This document shows, in pieces, positions 30,088-38,628 of a stretch of 64,000 nt of DNA; positions within the stretch are counted from its first letter, which is position 1, and each line of letters starts with the position of its first letter. The stretch comes from Algoriphagus marinus. Its GTDB lineage: Bacteria > Bacteroidota > Bacteroidia > Cytophagales > Cyclobacteriaceae. The notes beneath the pieces were generated by a model. It was not told the origin of the DNA. It did not search any database and saw only the letters and a list, made by a program, of their open reading frames with translations. The DNA lies in the NCBI RefSeq assembly GCF_001936475.1, contig NZ_MSPQ01000009.1, positions 124,001 to 188,000 of the forward strand. Reading direction: 5' to 3'. Made by a program: the position numbers and the translations under genes.

Positions 30088-30527
30088 TTCATTATTGCTT
30101 CTTCGATGGAATCACAATACTGTATATCCAACTGGTCTATAATGTTATCGGGGTAATTTTGGAGGATTTGAGCTTTGGCAATTTGTACCATTTTTTCAAA
30201 CCACTTTTCTGACGGAAGTATTTTCCGATGTTTGGTTACACCGTATTTAAGCATTTCACTTTTCCAGTGGATAAAGTACCATTCCATCGTAGGTTGATGA
30301 AATGCCCGCAAGGATCGCTTATCAAAGATAAATTTTCGAAAGTCTCCTTCTTTGACCAAGTCTCCGATTCTATAAAAAGTCTCTTTGAAATCATCGATAG
30401 GTATGTAATCCGCAAGCAATTCACAGATAACCATTTTTTTCTCCACATTAATTAGCACCCGAGCATATTTCTCCTCAAAGGCTAATTCAAAATCTCGCGT
30501 TTCGGAAGGATATTGAGTTTCGTTCAT
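30084..30527 (-). CDS. Conserved hypothetical protein, STAS/SpoIIAA-like fold possible
   Basis: This 147-residue soluble protein has no signal peptide. The alternating strand-helix pattern (ARVLINVEKKMVICELLADYIPIDDFKETFYRIG, KFIFDKRSLRAFHQPTMEWYFIHW) resembles STAS-like proteins of Bacteroidota, but no catalytic residue stands out. It overlaps the flavin reductase gene by four bases and starts 16 bases after the coiled-coil gene. Function unknown. Confidence 0.7.
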   Translation of the reverse strand: MNETQYPSETRDFELAFEEKYARVLINVEKKMVICELLADYIPIDDFKETFYRIGDLVKEGDFRKFIFDKRSLRAFHQPTMEWYFIHWKSEMLKYGVTKHRKILPSEKWFEKMVQIAKAQILQNYPDNIIDQLDIQYCDSIEEAIMK

Positions 30528-30542
30528 GACAGGCGTGTTTAA

Positions 30543-30806
30543 TCAATAAACAGATTTATTTTTTTGAGACTGAGAAATAATTACATCTGACTTGATTTGG
30601 TCAAGCTTCAGTTCAAGATTAGATGCATAATCCAAGGTAGTACGAAGCATATCCTGCTGAGCTTGGATTTGCTCTTTGAGACGTTCGAGTTCTTTATTTA
30701 CTCCGCTCAATTTTTGATCATACTCCTTTTTAAGCCTTTCTTTCTCAAGTTGGGCTTTCCTCAATTCTTCTTTGAATAATAAGAATGATTCAGGTGGTGT
30801 CTTCAT
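30543..30806 (-). CDS. Small coiled-coil protein
   Basis: The 87-residue protein (start MKTPPESFLLFKEELR) is almost entirely a predicted coiled coil, with heptads from about residue 8 to 75 rich in Lys, Glu and Leu. An upstream in-frame ATG at 30851 would add 15 residues of ordinary sequence; the ATG at 30806 is preferred because the coiled coil begins soon after it. It is the second gene of the minus-strand unit starting at the SDR. Function unknown. Confidence 0.6.
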   Translation of the reverse strand: MKTPPESFLLFKEELRKAQLEKERLKKEYDQKLSGVNKELERLKEQIQAQQDMLRTTLDYASNLELKLDQIKSDVIISQSQKNKSVY

Positions 30807-30878
30807 ATTCACAGTTCTTACTTCTCGGGACAATACCCATTTAGAGTACACTTTTCGAAGTCAAATTGTTTAAAGATC

Positions 30879-31559
30879 TTATTTAAGACTTGACATACCT
30901 CCATCTAAATGCAGGATTTGACCTGTCATCCAAGAGGAGTTATCCGATAATAAATAGAATGCAGCGTTAGCAAGATCCTCCGGAGAACCTATTCTTCCTA
31001 GAGGGTGTCGCTTATCTGATGCTTCTTTTTTCTCAGGGGTTGACAGAAGATTAGATGCCAGAGGTGTATCTGTCAAAGATGGGGCAATCGAATTTACTCT
31101 GATTTTGGACGGAGCCCACTCAGCTGCCAAGGATCTGGTTAACCCTTCAATAGCCCCCTTAGCTGACGCTATTCCTGCATGAAATCCCATCCCGGTCTGC
31201 ACGGCAACCGTACTAAATAAAACGACAGCAGCCGAATCGGACTTTTTCAATCCTTTGAGACAGGCCTGAAGCACTCGTACTGCTCCAAAAAAATTAACAT
31301 CCATTTCATTCTGGAAATCTGAAATGGCTATTCGGTGAAACGGCTTCAAGTTGATTGTACCTGGACAATAAACTAACCCGTCAATAACTTCAGGGAGATC
31401 GGGAATTTGATCAAAATCTTTTGTGACGTCCAAGGCATGAGTCCCGTTCCCGCTTTTCGAATACAAGAAAAGATTTGCCCCTGTTTCTGACAATTGATCG
31501 GCAAGTGCTTTTCCAATCCCGGAGTTCCCTCCAATTATTACAATATTTTTACCTTTCAT
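30879..31559 (-). CDS. Short-chain dehydrogenase/reductase lacking the catalytic tyrosine
   Basis: The 226-residue classical SDR (ATG at 31559, MKGKNIVIIGG; an upstream in-frame ATG is at 31607) has the cofactor motif GGNSGIGKAL, the NSVA-type CPGTI region, Ser in FSTVAVQTG and Lys in IASAKGAIEG. The position of the usual YxxxK tyrosine is Ile, so ordinary SDR chemistry is doubtful or uses another residue. It lies 97 bases downstream of folE, separated by a hairpin. In pterin operons such an SDR can be a sepiapterin/dihydropteridine-type reductase; that role is inferred from neighbours only. Confidence 0.7.
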   Translation of the reverse strand: MKGKNIVIIGGNSGIGKALADQLSETGANLFLYSKSGNGTHALDVTKDFDQIPDLPEVIDGLVYCPGTINLKPFHRIAISDFQNEMDVNFFGAVRVLQACLKGLKKSDSAAVVLFSTVAVQTGMGFHAGIASAKGAIEGLTRSLAAEWAPSKIRVNSIAPSLTDTPLASNLLSTPEKKEASDKRHPLGRIGSPEDLANAAFYLLSDNSSWMTGQILHLDGGMSSLK

Positions 31560-31606
31560 ATAGTCTTTAAAAGCAATTTTGGATGTTTTTTGTTTTGAGA
31601 AAGTCA

Positions 31607-31632
31607 AAAAAAAAACCGGATAAAAATCCGGT
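31607..31632 (-). terminator. Intrinsic terminator after folE
   Basis: On the minus strand, stem ACCGGA / TCCGGT with a 6-base loop is followed by a run of at least eight T. It lies 25 bases past the folE stop. Confidence 0.85.
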
Positions 31633-31656
31633 CTTGTTGGTCTAGTTTTCTGAATT

Positions 31657-32331
31657 CTATTTTTTCAATTCGATATATTTCAAAAACTCCTGTCGAGTCT
31701 GCTCATCATGCTGGAATTTTCCCGAATAGAATGAAGTTACTGTGGAACTATTTGTATCCTGAACTCCGCGAGAACTCACACACATGTGGTATGCATCCAT
31801 GATCACTGCTACGTCTTCGGTTCCCAAAGCTTCTTTCAATTCATTACCAATCTGCATGGTCAATCGCTCCTGAACTTGTGGTCTTTTAGAGTAATACTGA
31901 ACAATCCGGTTGATTTTGGAAAGACCAATAACATCTCCATTAGAGATATAAGCGACGTGAGCTTTACCATAAATTGGCACAAAATGATGCTCACAATGAG
32001 AATGAAATGTGATATCTTTTTCTACCAACATCTCATTATACTTATACTTATTCTCGAATAGTTTAGCAGCAGGCTTATTCTTGGGATTTAATCCACTAAA
32101 AACCTCCTTCACGTACATCTTGGCGACACGGTGCGGCGTTCCTTTGAGACTATCATCGGTGAGATCTAAGCCCATGATGTGCATAATCTCTCTGAAGTGC
32201 TTCTCAATAAGTTCAATCTTCAGGTTGTCATCCATTTCGAAAGCATCCTCTCGAAGAGGCGTTTCAAAAGATGAACCTGCGTGATCTTCTCCCAATTCAT
32301 CAAATGAGGAGTTGGAAAGGTTAATTTCCAT
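31657..32331 (-). CDS. folE: GTP cyclohydrolase I
   Basis: The 224-residue enzyme makes 7,8-dihydroneopterin triphosphate from GTP. Hallmarks are the zinc/catalytic CEHHFVPIYGKAHVAYI and GLSKINRIVQYYSKRPQVQERL, and the C-terminal SRGVQDTNSSTVTS. The ATG at 32331 overlaps the ptpS stop (32321) by 11 bases; an in-frame ATG at 32361 would extend the N-terminus by 10 residues and the overlap to 41 bases. The product feeds the 6-pyruvoyl-tetrahydropterin synthase just upstream, so the pair makes a reduced pterin. Confidence 0.95.
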   Translation of the reverse strand: MEINLSNSSFDELGEDHAGSSFETPLREDAFEMDDNLKIELIEKHFREIMHIMGLDLTDDSLKGTPHRVAKMYVKEVFSGLNPKNKPAAKLFENKYKYNEMLVEKDITFHSHCEHHFVPIYGKAHVAYISNGDVIGLSKINRIVQYYSKRPQVQERLTMQIGNELKEALGTEDVAVIMDAYHMCVSSRGVQDTNSSTVTSFYSGKFQHDEQTRQEFLKYIELKK

Positions 32332-32731
32332 TGTATTCAACAAAGTTTCTTTCTGTTTCATAAAGTCGAATCTTTAATTCGAATTTCCGATCAATTTTTT
32401 CCCTTAAAATATTCCAAATAACCACTGCAATATTCTCAGCGGTTGGATTAAGTTGACTGAATTCATCGGTATCCAAGTTTAAATTTTTATGGTCAAATTT
32501 ATTTAAAACGTGTTCTTTAATAAGATCACTTAATATTTTCATGTCATAGACATATCCAGTGTCAGGATCAATTTCCCCAAGAAGTTCCACAAACAACTCG
32601 TAATTATGACCATGGAAACTAGGATTGTTACACTTCCCGAATATGGCTTGATTTTTCTCTTCTGACCAAGAGGGATTGTTCAATCGGTGCGCGGCATTGA
32701 AATGCTCTTTTCTGAATACGGATACTTTCAT
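32321..32731 (-). CDS. ptpS: 6-pyruvoyl-tetrahydropterin synthase family protein
   Basis: The 136-residue T-fold enzyme has zinc and catalytic residues in AHRLNNPSWSEEKNQ, GKCNNPSFHGHNY and FDHKNLNLD. The CNNPxxHGHNY order with the catalytic Cys is like the eukaryote-type PTPS (tetrahydrobiopterin pathway) more than E. coli QueD, although QueD-type activity (6-carboxy-tetrahydropterin) cannot be excluded. It overlaps folE and is first in the operon. An inverted repeat 28 bases upstream may regulate it. Confidence 0.85.
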   Translation of the reverse strand: MKVSVFRKEHFNAAHRLNNPSWSEEKNQAIFGKCNNPSFHGHNYELFVELLGEIDPDTGYVYDMKILSDLIKEHVLNKFDHKNLNLDTDEFSQLNPTAENIAVVIWNILREKIDRKFELKIRLYETERNFVEYNGN

Positions 32732-32758
32732 TGGATGTTGAACCCTGATTATTTATTT

Positions 32759-32790
32759 TTGTTTAATTTTTAATAAAATTCGTTAAACAA
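32759..32790. promoter_or_regulatory. Inverted repeat upstream of ptpS-folE, possible operator
   Basis: Arms TTGTTTAA (32759-32766) and TTAAACAA (32783-32790) are perfectly inverted, with a 16-base AT-rich spacer. It begins 28 bases upstream of the ptpS start. It may bind a dimeric repressor or activator such as a MerR-type protein; which one is unknown. Confidence 0.45.
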
Positions 32791-33036
32791 AATTCCCAAA
32801 ACCTTGCTATTCAACGAATTATTTTTTTCTTTGGATTTGCAAAAATACAGAATAATAATTGGTACGAGTATTTCGTTTGGAACTAGTAATGATTAAACCA
32901 AGTTAGGAGATGTAAAGGTTCAAACACACCCAGTGAAAGCTAGCCACAGCTCTTTTGTTTAGAAACCCAAATTGTATAAGACAGCAATCCTTTCTAAAAT
33001 GTGATTTAATAAATATAACCTGTTAGTCTACGCCCT
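32791..33036. other. Intergenic stretch between ptpS and an L,D-transpeptidase-like gene
   Basis: This gap between divergent genes, with the inverted repeat at 32759-32790, totals 305 bases. I see no ORF, RNA gene or strong repeat in it. It is AT-rich and should hold the divergent promoters. Confidence 0.5.
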
Positions 33037-33729
33037 ATGAATTTATCAAACTTCCTATTTCCAATATTATTCTTTTTCAATAGTCACTTTACTCCAATAC
33101 CTACCGATAGCAATTCCCCCTCATTAGAAGAAAAGTCCGATACGGCATCAGAAATTTACTTCTCCTTAAATCATCCGGATGGAGATTTACCGAGTAAGGA
33201 AATTTTCGAATTGGCCTACGCCGGATGGGAAAAAATGGATGATAAGTTGAACTCACCTATTCTCACTATTGTAGATTTCAGTCTTCCTTCCACTGAACGA
33301 AGATTATGGATAGTCGACCTGACAACAAAAACAGTGAGTTTAAATACAGTCGTCGCTCATGGTAGAAATTCAGGAGAACTAATTGCAAGTAAATTTTCAA
33401 ACAAGCCAGAGTCTTATCAAAGCAGCCTTGGATTCTACAAGACAGGAGAGACATATCAAGGAAAACACGGTTATTCCTTAAGATTAGACGGGTTAGAAAA
33501 AGGAATTAATGATCAAGCTCGAAATCGAGCAATCGTAATTCATGGTGCAGACTACGCAAATGAGTCATTTGCAAAAATAAACGGAAGGTTGGGGAGAAGT
33601 CTAGGATGTCCGGCCTTACCAGCTGAACTTTCATCAAAAGCGATTGACCTAATTAAAGATGGATCCCTGTTATTTATCTACGGTAATGATGCTAATTACT
33701 TATCCAAGTCAATTCTTAGCCAACCTTGA
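33037..33729 (+). CDS. Secreted L,D-transpeptidase-like (YkuD-like) protein
   Basis: The 230-residue protein has a signal peptide (about 1-19). The catalytic region reads AIVIHGADYAN, then RSLGCPALP, where Cys is the nucleophile and His its partner. This layout, HGA...SxGCPA, marks the murein L,D-transpeptidase catalytic family (PF13645-like), which differs from the SHGCIRL pattern of classic YkuD enzymes. It probably acts on peptidoglycan in the periplasm. The 3' end overlaps the convergent L,D-transpeptidase gene by 21 bases. Confidence 0.8.
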   Translation: MNLSNFLFPILFFFNSHFTPIPTDSNSPSLEEKSDTASEIYFSLNHPDGDLPSKEIFELAYAGWEKMDDKLNSPILTIVDFSLPSTERRLWIVDLTTKTVSLNTVVAHGRNSGELIASKFSNKPESYQSSLGFYKTGETYQGKHGYSLRLDGLEKGINDQARNRAIVIHGADYANESFAKINGRLGRSLGCPALPAELSSKAIDLIKDGSLLFIYGNDANYLSKSILSQP

Positions 33730-35376
33730 ATTATTTCTTTTCAAGGCATTCAGCAGCGCTTCATCACGGTTGTAAACATCTGATCTGAAATTAGCAGTCC
33801 CATCTTCACCCGCCCAAAAAGTCATATATAGAATGACCACAGGGATTTCACGGTCTAGTTTGACAATTTGCTCAGAATCCTGATTCATTGCGATCTTGAT
33901 TTTTTCATCGTTCCAAGATTTGTCATTAAGAAGGACTTTGGCGAACTGGTCAGGATTTTGGATACGAATACATCCATGGCTCAAGGCCCTAGTCTCTCTG
34001 TCGAATAGACTTCTTGAAGGAGTATCGTGAATGTAAATATTGTACTCATTAGGGAACATAAACTTTACTAATCCTAAAGAATTATCTCCTCCTGGCTTTT
34101 GTCGAATTAGGTATGGGAAATCCTCGGAATTCTTATCTGACCAATCAATCCTATTTTCATTTACTGGATTTCCCGAAGTTTCCACTACCTCCATATTTTT
34201 TTGATTGAGGTAATTTTTATCCTTACGAACAGCAGGTATTATTTCTTCCTGTGTGATAGAAGCTGGAATATTCCAGTAGGGACTGAATGCAATGTAACTC
34301 ATCAAGGCTGTGAAGGTCGGAGATTCATTATATTCCTTACCTACGATCACTTTGGCAGTGAATGCTGTATCAGCCTTCACGAGGTAATCCAATTGATAAT
34401 TAGCAACATTTACCAAAACCATCTCTTTTTCCCAGTCAAAAGTCGGCATCCATCTGAGACGTTCCATGTTGATGGAAGCAATGTCAATCAAGTTCTGGGG
34501 AGACTTATTAAGTGATTCTGCTACTAGTGAACCAATCACGCCATCTGGGTTCATTCCATTTAATTCCTGATATTTTTTCAATCCTTTAAGCATTGTGGAA
34601 TCAAAGAGCAATGGATTTTCAGGTTCCTCAGCACCCAGAAAATCCCAAAAAATCAACCGCTGGCGAAGGGCAGGAATAGACTCATGATTTTCTCCTACTT
34701 TTATTGAGCCTTCTACGGTCTTAAATTCCCATGAAAGAGTATCATTTCTCTTCGTCTCATATAACTTTTCAATAGATTTTCTTCCCATTGAATACAAAGG
34801 CAAACTAGGATAAAGTTTTTCAATAGTTTCGGAAACTGCACTTCCACCGGCTACCTCTGTAAGCAAGTCGATAAGATTTATGTCAGATTCCTCTCGTTCA
34901 AATTTCCAGTTGGCGTCTAAATCAGAAGGATTCACTTTGCCATAAACAAGATCTTTTGCCAACTTTAAAAATCCTTCAGTCAACAGAAGATCTAGCTTGA
35001 CCTTTTCTCCAACTGAGAGATTACTAAATTTCTTATTCTCTTTTTCTGGATTAGCGGCTAAAGCATAGACAAGACTTAAATTATAATCATCTGGCTGTAG
35101 TCCATCATAGCGTGAGTTTTCGATTGCTGTTACTAAATCTTTACCTGTCGAGGATAGAGAGCCATTGAAAAGCCACACTTCTAAATAATCTCGATCTGAA
35201 TAGAAGCTTTCAATTTCTGATTGAAAGTCAGAGTTCAATAAAACCCCAGACCCCTCACCACTTAATTCAGCTCTAAGTTCATCTGTCAAATCAGATCTGC
35301 GCTGGTTGAAAAACCAAACCAATCCAATAGAGACAATTAGGACTAAAACTATTGAAATAATAATTTTCTTATTCAT
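33709..35376 (-). CDS. L,D-transpeptidase (YcbB-type), copy 1
   Basis: The 555-residue protein has one N-terminal membrane helix (about 4-22) and a scaffold domain. A peptidoglycan-binding-like segment (about 270-305, LRQRLIFWDFLGAEEPENP ... LKKYQELNGMNPDGVIG) follows, then the YkuD domain with SHGCIRIQNP carrying the nucleophilic Cys. YcbB-type enzymes form 3-3 crosslinks in peptidoglycan. The ATG at 35376 (MNKKIIISIVLVL) was chosen because the membrane helix starts there; an upstream ATG at 35412 adds 12 residues. It is followed by and closely similar to the paralogue at 35576-37198. Confidence 0.88.
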   Translation of the reverse strand: MNKKIIISIVLVLIVSIGLVWFFNQRRSDLTDELRAELSGEGSGVLLNSDFQSEIESFYSDRDYLEVWLFNGSLSSTGKDLVTAIENSRYDGLQPDDYNLSLVYALAANPEKENKKFSNLSVGEKVKLDLLLTEGFLKLAKDLVYGKVNPSDLDANWKFEREESDINLIDLLTEVAGGSAVSETIEKLYPSLPLYSMGRKSIEKLYETKRNDTLSWEFKTVEGSIKVGENHESIPALRQRLIFWDFLGAEEPENPLLFDSTMLKGLKKYQELNGMNPDGVIGSLVAESLNKSPQNLIDIASINMERLRWMPTFDWEKEMVLVNVANYQLDYLVKADTAFTAKVIVGKEYNESPTFTALMSYIAFSPYWNIPASITQEEIIPAVRKDKNYLNQKNMEVVETSGNPVNENRIDWSDKNSEDFPYLIRQKPGGDNSLGLVKFMFPNEYNIYIHDTPSRSLFDRETRALSHGCIRIQNPDQFAKVLLNDKSWNDEKIKIAMNQDSEQIVKLDREIPVVILYMTFWAGEDGTANFRSDVYNRDEALLNALKRNNSRLAKN

Positions 35377-35575
35377 AAGTACCGAGAGATTAATTTCTCG
35401 TTTACTGATCAAAGTTCATACGCTTCTACTTTTGTAAGTTACAAATGGTTAAAAAAACAAAACAGCTCACTTGTGATCAATGATTTAGAATCAAGGCTGG
35501 AAAAATAGAATTATTAAACTCATAGATTAGTAGGGGCGAAGATTTCCCAATTAGGGGTAGTTTGAAAAATTACGA

Positions 35576-37198
35576 TTAACGAAGTGCTTCGATAATCTCT
35601 GCATCGCGACCATATACATCAGGGCGGAAATGTGCTTTGCCATTTGAATCTGCCCAAAACGTCAAGTAAAGTAATATCACAGGGATTTTGCGATCTAAGT
35701 GTACAATCTTTTCATTTGACAAGTGCATCGCCTCATCGATTCTTTCAGGAGTCCAAAATGGATCATTTTTAAGCAGCAGCTCCGCAAATTTTGTAGGATT
35801 TTCTAATCTTATACACCCATGACTTAGAGCCCGCTCTTCCTTTGTAAATAAAGCTTTCGATGGGGTATCATGTATGTAGACGCTATATCGATTTGGGAAC
35901 ATGAATTTCACTAATCCCAAAGAATTACTCCCACCAGGTTTTTGTCTTATTAGGTAAGGAAATGATTTAGAAGACCAGTTGATGGAACCTGGATCAACGG
36001 CTTTTCCCGAATAAGTGATCACTTCCATATTCTTCTGATTCAAATAATTGGGATTTTTTCTTACAGAGGGAATAATCTCATTTTTAACAATTGAATTTGG
36101 GATATTCCAATATGGGCTAAATACAATATAACTCATATCTGCCGTGAAGATTGGTGATTCGTGATATTGTTTTCCTACTATCACTCTAGCCGAAAATAAG
36201 GTGTCAAGATTATGAATATAGTCTAACTGATAATTGGCGATATTAACTAGTATAAACTCATGATTTATAACAGTATCAGGAAGCCATCTAAGTCGCTCTA
36301 AATTTACTGAAGCTTTATTTATAAGATCTCCTGGTGAATAGTTGAGTGCCTGACCAGTCAATTTTCCGATGGCTCCATCTGGCTCCATTCCATTATTCTT
36401 CTGAAACTCTATGACTCCTTTCAGCATCGTAGAGTCGTAGCGTTTTTGATCTGAAATCGGATATTGAGATAAATAACCCCAAAAAATCAAACGGTCTCGA
36501 AGAATAGGAATAATTGAATTTTCATCTCCAACTTTAATGGTTTTATCAATTTTTACTCTTTTCCATGAAAGTGTATCAGACTTGCGTCGCTCATCCATTG
36601 ACCTGATTACCTCTCTTCCCCTTTTGTAAATCACAAAATCAGGGTAAAGCTTTTCAAGTTGTCTTCGTATATCAGCAGAACTCACACCTTCTTCAAGCAG
36701 TGCGCTATAATCTGCTTTTTTAGGCTTTCGCGTAATATCCCAAGTTGATTCTAAAGCTATGGGATCCACTTTACCACGCTCCAGATGAGACGCCAAATGA
36801 AAAAACGCATCACTCAGAATCAAATCTAGATCTGCTAAATCACCTGGGTTATTTTTAATTTTATTCTTTTTATTGTTTTCGAAAGTTTGAAAAAAAATCT
36901 CCAAAATCTCCAGATTGTAATCTAACGGATTGAGCCCGTCAAACTTTGATTGAAGGATTTCAAATCGCATTTCATAGGCCAATTCCTTCAAAACTCCATT
37001 TTCAGACCATACTTCTTCAAAATTTCGATTAGCATAAAAGGTCTGAATCTCATCCCTGCTAAGTAATGAGGTTCCACGGATTTCGATTTTCTTTCCTGGC
37101 TCATCAGACTCCAGCCTAATTCTGATCTGATCGCTGATAGTTGATGAAAAGCCAGTCTGTAGATAAAAAAACCCAAGAATAGCTATTATAACATTCAT
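35576..37198 (-). CDS. L,D-transpeptidase (YcbB-type), copy 2
   Basis: This 540-residue paralogue of the downstream enzyme shares its full layout: membrane helix (MNVIIAILGFFYL), scaffold, PG-binding segment (LKGVIEFQKNNGMEPDGAIG) and YkuD domain with SHGCIRLENP. The two copies are tandem in the same direction, separated by 199 bases. The ATG at 37198 avoids overlap with kdsA (37209); an in-frame ATG at 37258 would overlap it by 50 bases. Its role is peptidoglycan crosslinking in the envelope. Confidence 0.86.
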   Translation of the reverse strand: MNVIIAILGFFYLQTGFSSTISDQIRIRLESDEPGKKIEIRGTSLLSRDEIQTFYANRNFEEVWSENGVLKELAYEMRFEILQSKFDGLNPLDYNLEILEIFFQTFENNKKNKIKNNPGDLADLDLILSDAFFHLASHLERGKVDPIALESTWDITRKPKKADYSALLEEGVSSADIRRQLEKLYPDFVIYKRGREVIRSMDERRKSDTLSWKRVKIDKTIKVGDENSIIPILRDRLIFWGYLSQYPISDQKRYDSTMLKGVIEFQKNNGMEPDGAIGKLTGQALNYSPGDLINKASVNLERLRWLPDTVINHEFILVNIANYQLDYIHNLDTLFSARVIVGKQYHESPIFTADMSYIVFSPYWNIPNSIVKNEIIPSVRKNPNYLNQKNMEVITYSGKAVDPGSINWSSKSFPYLIRQKPGGSNSLGLVKFMFPNRYSVYIHDTPSKALFTKEERALSHGCIRLENPTKFAELLLKNDPFWTPERIDEAMHLSNEKIVHLDRKIPVILLYLTFWADSNGKAHFRPDVYGRDAEIIEALR

Positions 37199-37208
37199 AA
37201 AAATAAGA

Positions 37209-38036
37209 CTACAATACTTGAAAATCTTGGTACTTCCGGCCCAGTTTCCAAGCTTCATGGAGCATTTCCAAAAAGTCCCCCATACGATGTAGAGGAATCA
37301 AGTTAGGCCCATCACTTAAGGCTTTTTCAGGTTCTGGATGAGTTTCTATAAAAAACCCATCAATTCCGGTTGCTGCTGCTGCTCGAGCTAGAATCGGAGC
37401 AAATTCGCGCTGACCTCCACTGGTACCTCCTTGCCCGCCCGGTTGCTGAACGGAATGCGTGATATCAAATACCACTGGCGCAAACTGTCTCATGATCGGA
37501 AGCCCTCTCATATCTACAACCAAATTATGATAGCCTAAAGAGAATCCTCGCTCAGTCAGACAGACATTATCATTTCCCGTAGATCGGACTTTAGAAACAG
37601 CATACTGCATATCCTCCGGCGCCATGAATTGACCACGCTTAATTTTGACCGCCTTTCCAGTATTCCCAGCTGCCAAAAGCAAATCGGTCTGACGACAAAG
37701 AAATGCAGGTATCTGAAGTACATCAACAACTTCTGCTACTTCAGCGGCTTGATAACTTTCATGAATATCTGTGACCAAAGGAACATTGAGTGCCTTTCCC
37801 ACTCGTTGAAGCACCTCCAGCGATTTATCCATTCCTATACTTCGAAAAGAACCTGAGGATGTGCGATTTGCTTTATCAAAAGAGGCTTTAAAAACATATG
37901 AAAATCCATGCAATTCAGCCCAGGCTTTCACCTTAGTCCCGATTTCCATACAGATATCAAAGCTTTCTACCGCACAGGGTCCAGAAAATAAAACAGGCTT
38001 CTCTGCTCCCAAAACCACATCATCTGTGATTTTCAT
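37209..38036 (-). CDS. kdsA: 3-deoxy-8-phosphooctulonate synthase
   Basis: The 275-residue enzyme condenses arabinose-5-phosphate and phosphoenolpyruvate to KDO-8-phosphate for lipopolysaccharide. Family residues include SGPCAVES, FKASFDKANRTSS, CLTERG, FDITHSVQQPGG and FIETHPEPEKALSDGPNLIPL. The ATG at 38036 (MKITDDVVLG) gives the usual length; ATGs at 38057 and 38081 are possible alternatives, and both would overlap kdsC. It lies next to kdsC, which removes the phosphate of its product. Confidence 0.93.
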   Translation of the reverse strand: MKITDDVVLGAEKPVLFSGPCAVESFDICMEIGTKVKAWAELHGFSYVFKASFDKANRTSSGSFRSIGMDKSLEVLQRVGKALNVPLVTDIHESYQAAEVAEVVDVLQIPAFLCRQTDLLLAAGNTGKAVKIKRGQFMAPEDMQYAVSKVRSTGNDNVCLTERGFSLGYHNLVVDMRGLPIMRQFAPVVFDITHSVQQPGGQGGTSGGQREFAPILARAAAATGIDGFFIETHPEPEKALSDGPNLIPLHRMGDFLEMLHEAWKLGRKYQDFQVL

Positions 38037-38043
38037 TACTTGA

Positions 38044-38628
38044 TTAGTTCTTATCATTTTCCTTTTGGGATAAATTTTCAATAATAGGTACTAGCAGTTG
38101 ATTAGCATGGAGCAGCAAATCACCAACTTCTCTGAATACTCCTTTTCCTCCAGAAAATCTGGAAGTATAATGAGCAAAAGACTTTACATACTCTATCGCA
38201 TCTGCCGGACAAATAGAAAAGCCAACTCTGGAAAGAATAGGTATATCAATCAAATCATCCCCGATATACGCCACTTGATCTGCCTCCAACTCTAAAGTTT
38301 CTAGCACTTCATCAAACTTCTTTCCTTTGTTTTTCACTCCATGATAATGAAAATCAAACTTCAATTCCTCGCATCGATTTTCTACCACTCTGGAGTTTCG
38401 GCCTGTGATAGCTCCAACCATAAATTTATTTCTTCTTAGATGACTTACTATCAAACCATCTTTGACATCGTATTTCTTATACTCAGTTTCCATATCATCA
38501 TAGATGATACCTCCATCAGTCAATACTCCGTCCACATCCGTGATGAGAAGCTTTATCTTTGTGGCTTTTTCCCAGATTTCATCCGGAATATGAGAAAAAT
38601 ATGAGGATACTATTTTTTCTGTTTCCAT
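38044..38628 (-). CDS. kdsC: KDO-8-phosphate phosphatase (HAD superfamily)
   Basis: The 194-residue HAD phosphatase hydrolyses KDO-8-phosphate. Motif I is LLITDVDGVLTDGG, motif II GAITGRNSRVV, motif III Lys in KNKGKKFDEVL, and motif IV is AYIGDDLIDIPILSRVG. This matches the KdsC type C0 HAD without a cap. It overlaps the upstream GNAT/nitrilase gene by 19 bases and lies 7 bases before kdsA, so the four minus-strand genes from 40151 to 35576 probably form one operon. Confidence 0.92.
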   Translation of the reverse strand: METEKIVSSYFSHIPDEIWEKATKIKLLITDVDGVLTDGGIIYDDMETEYKKYDVKDGLIVSHLRRNKFMVGAITGRNSRVVENRCEELKFDFHYHGVKNKGKKFDEVLETLELEADQVAYIGDDLIDIPILSRVGFSICPADAIEYVKSFAHYTSRFSGGKGVFREVGDLLLHANQLLVPIIENLSQKENDKN

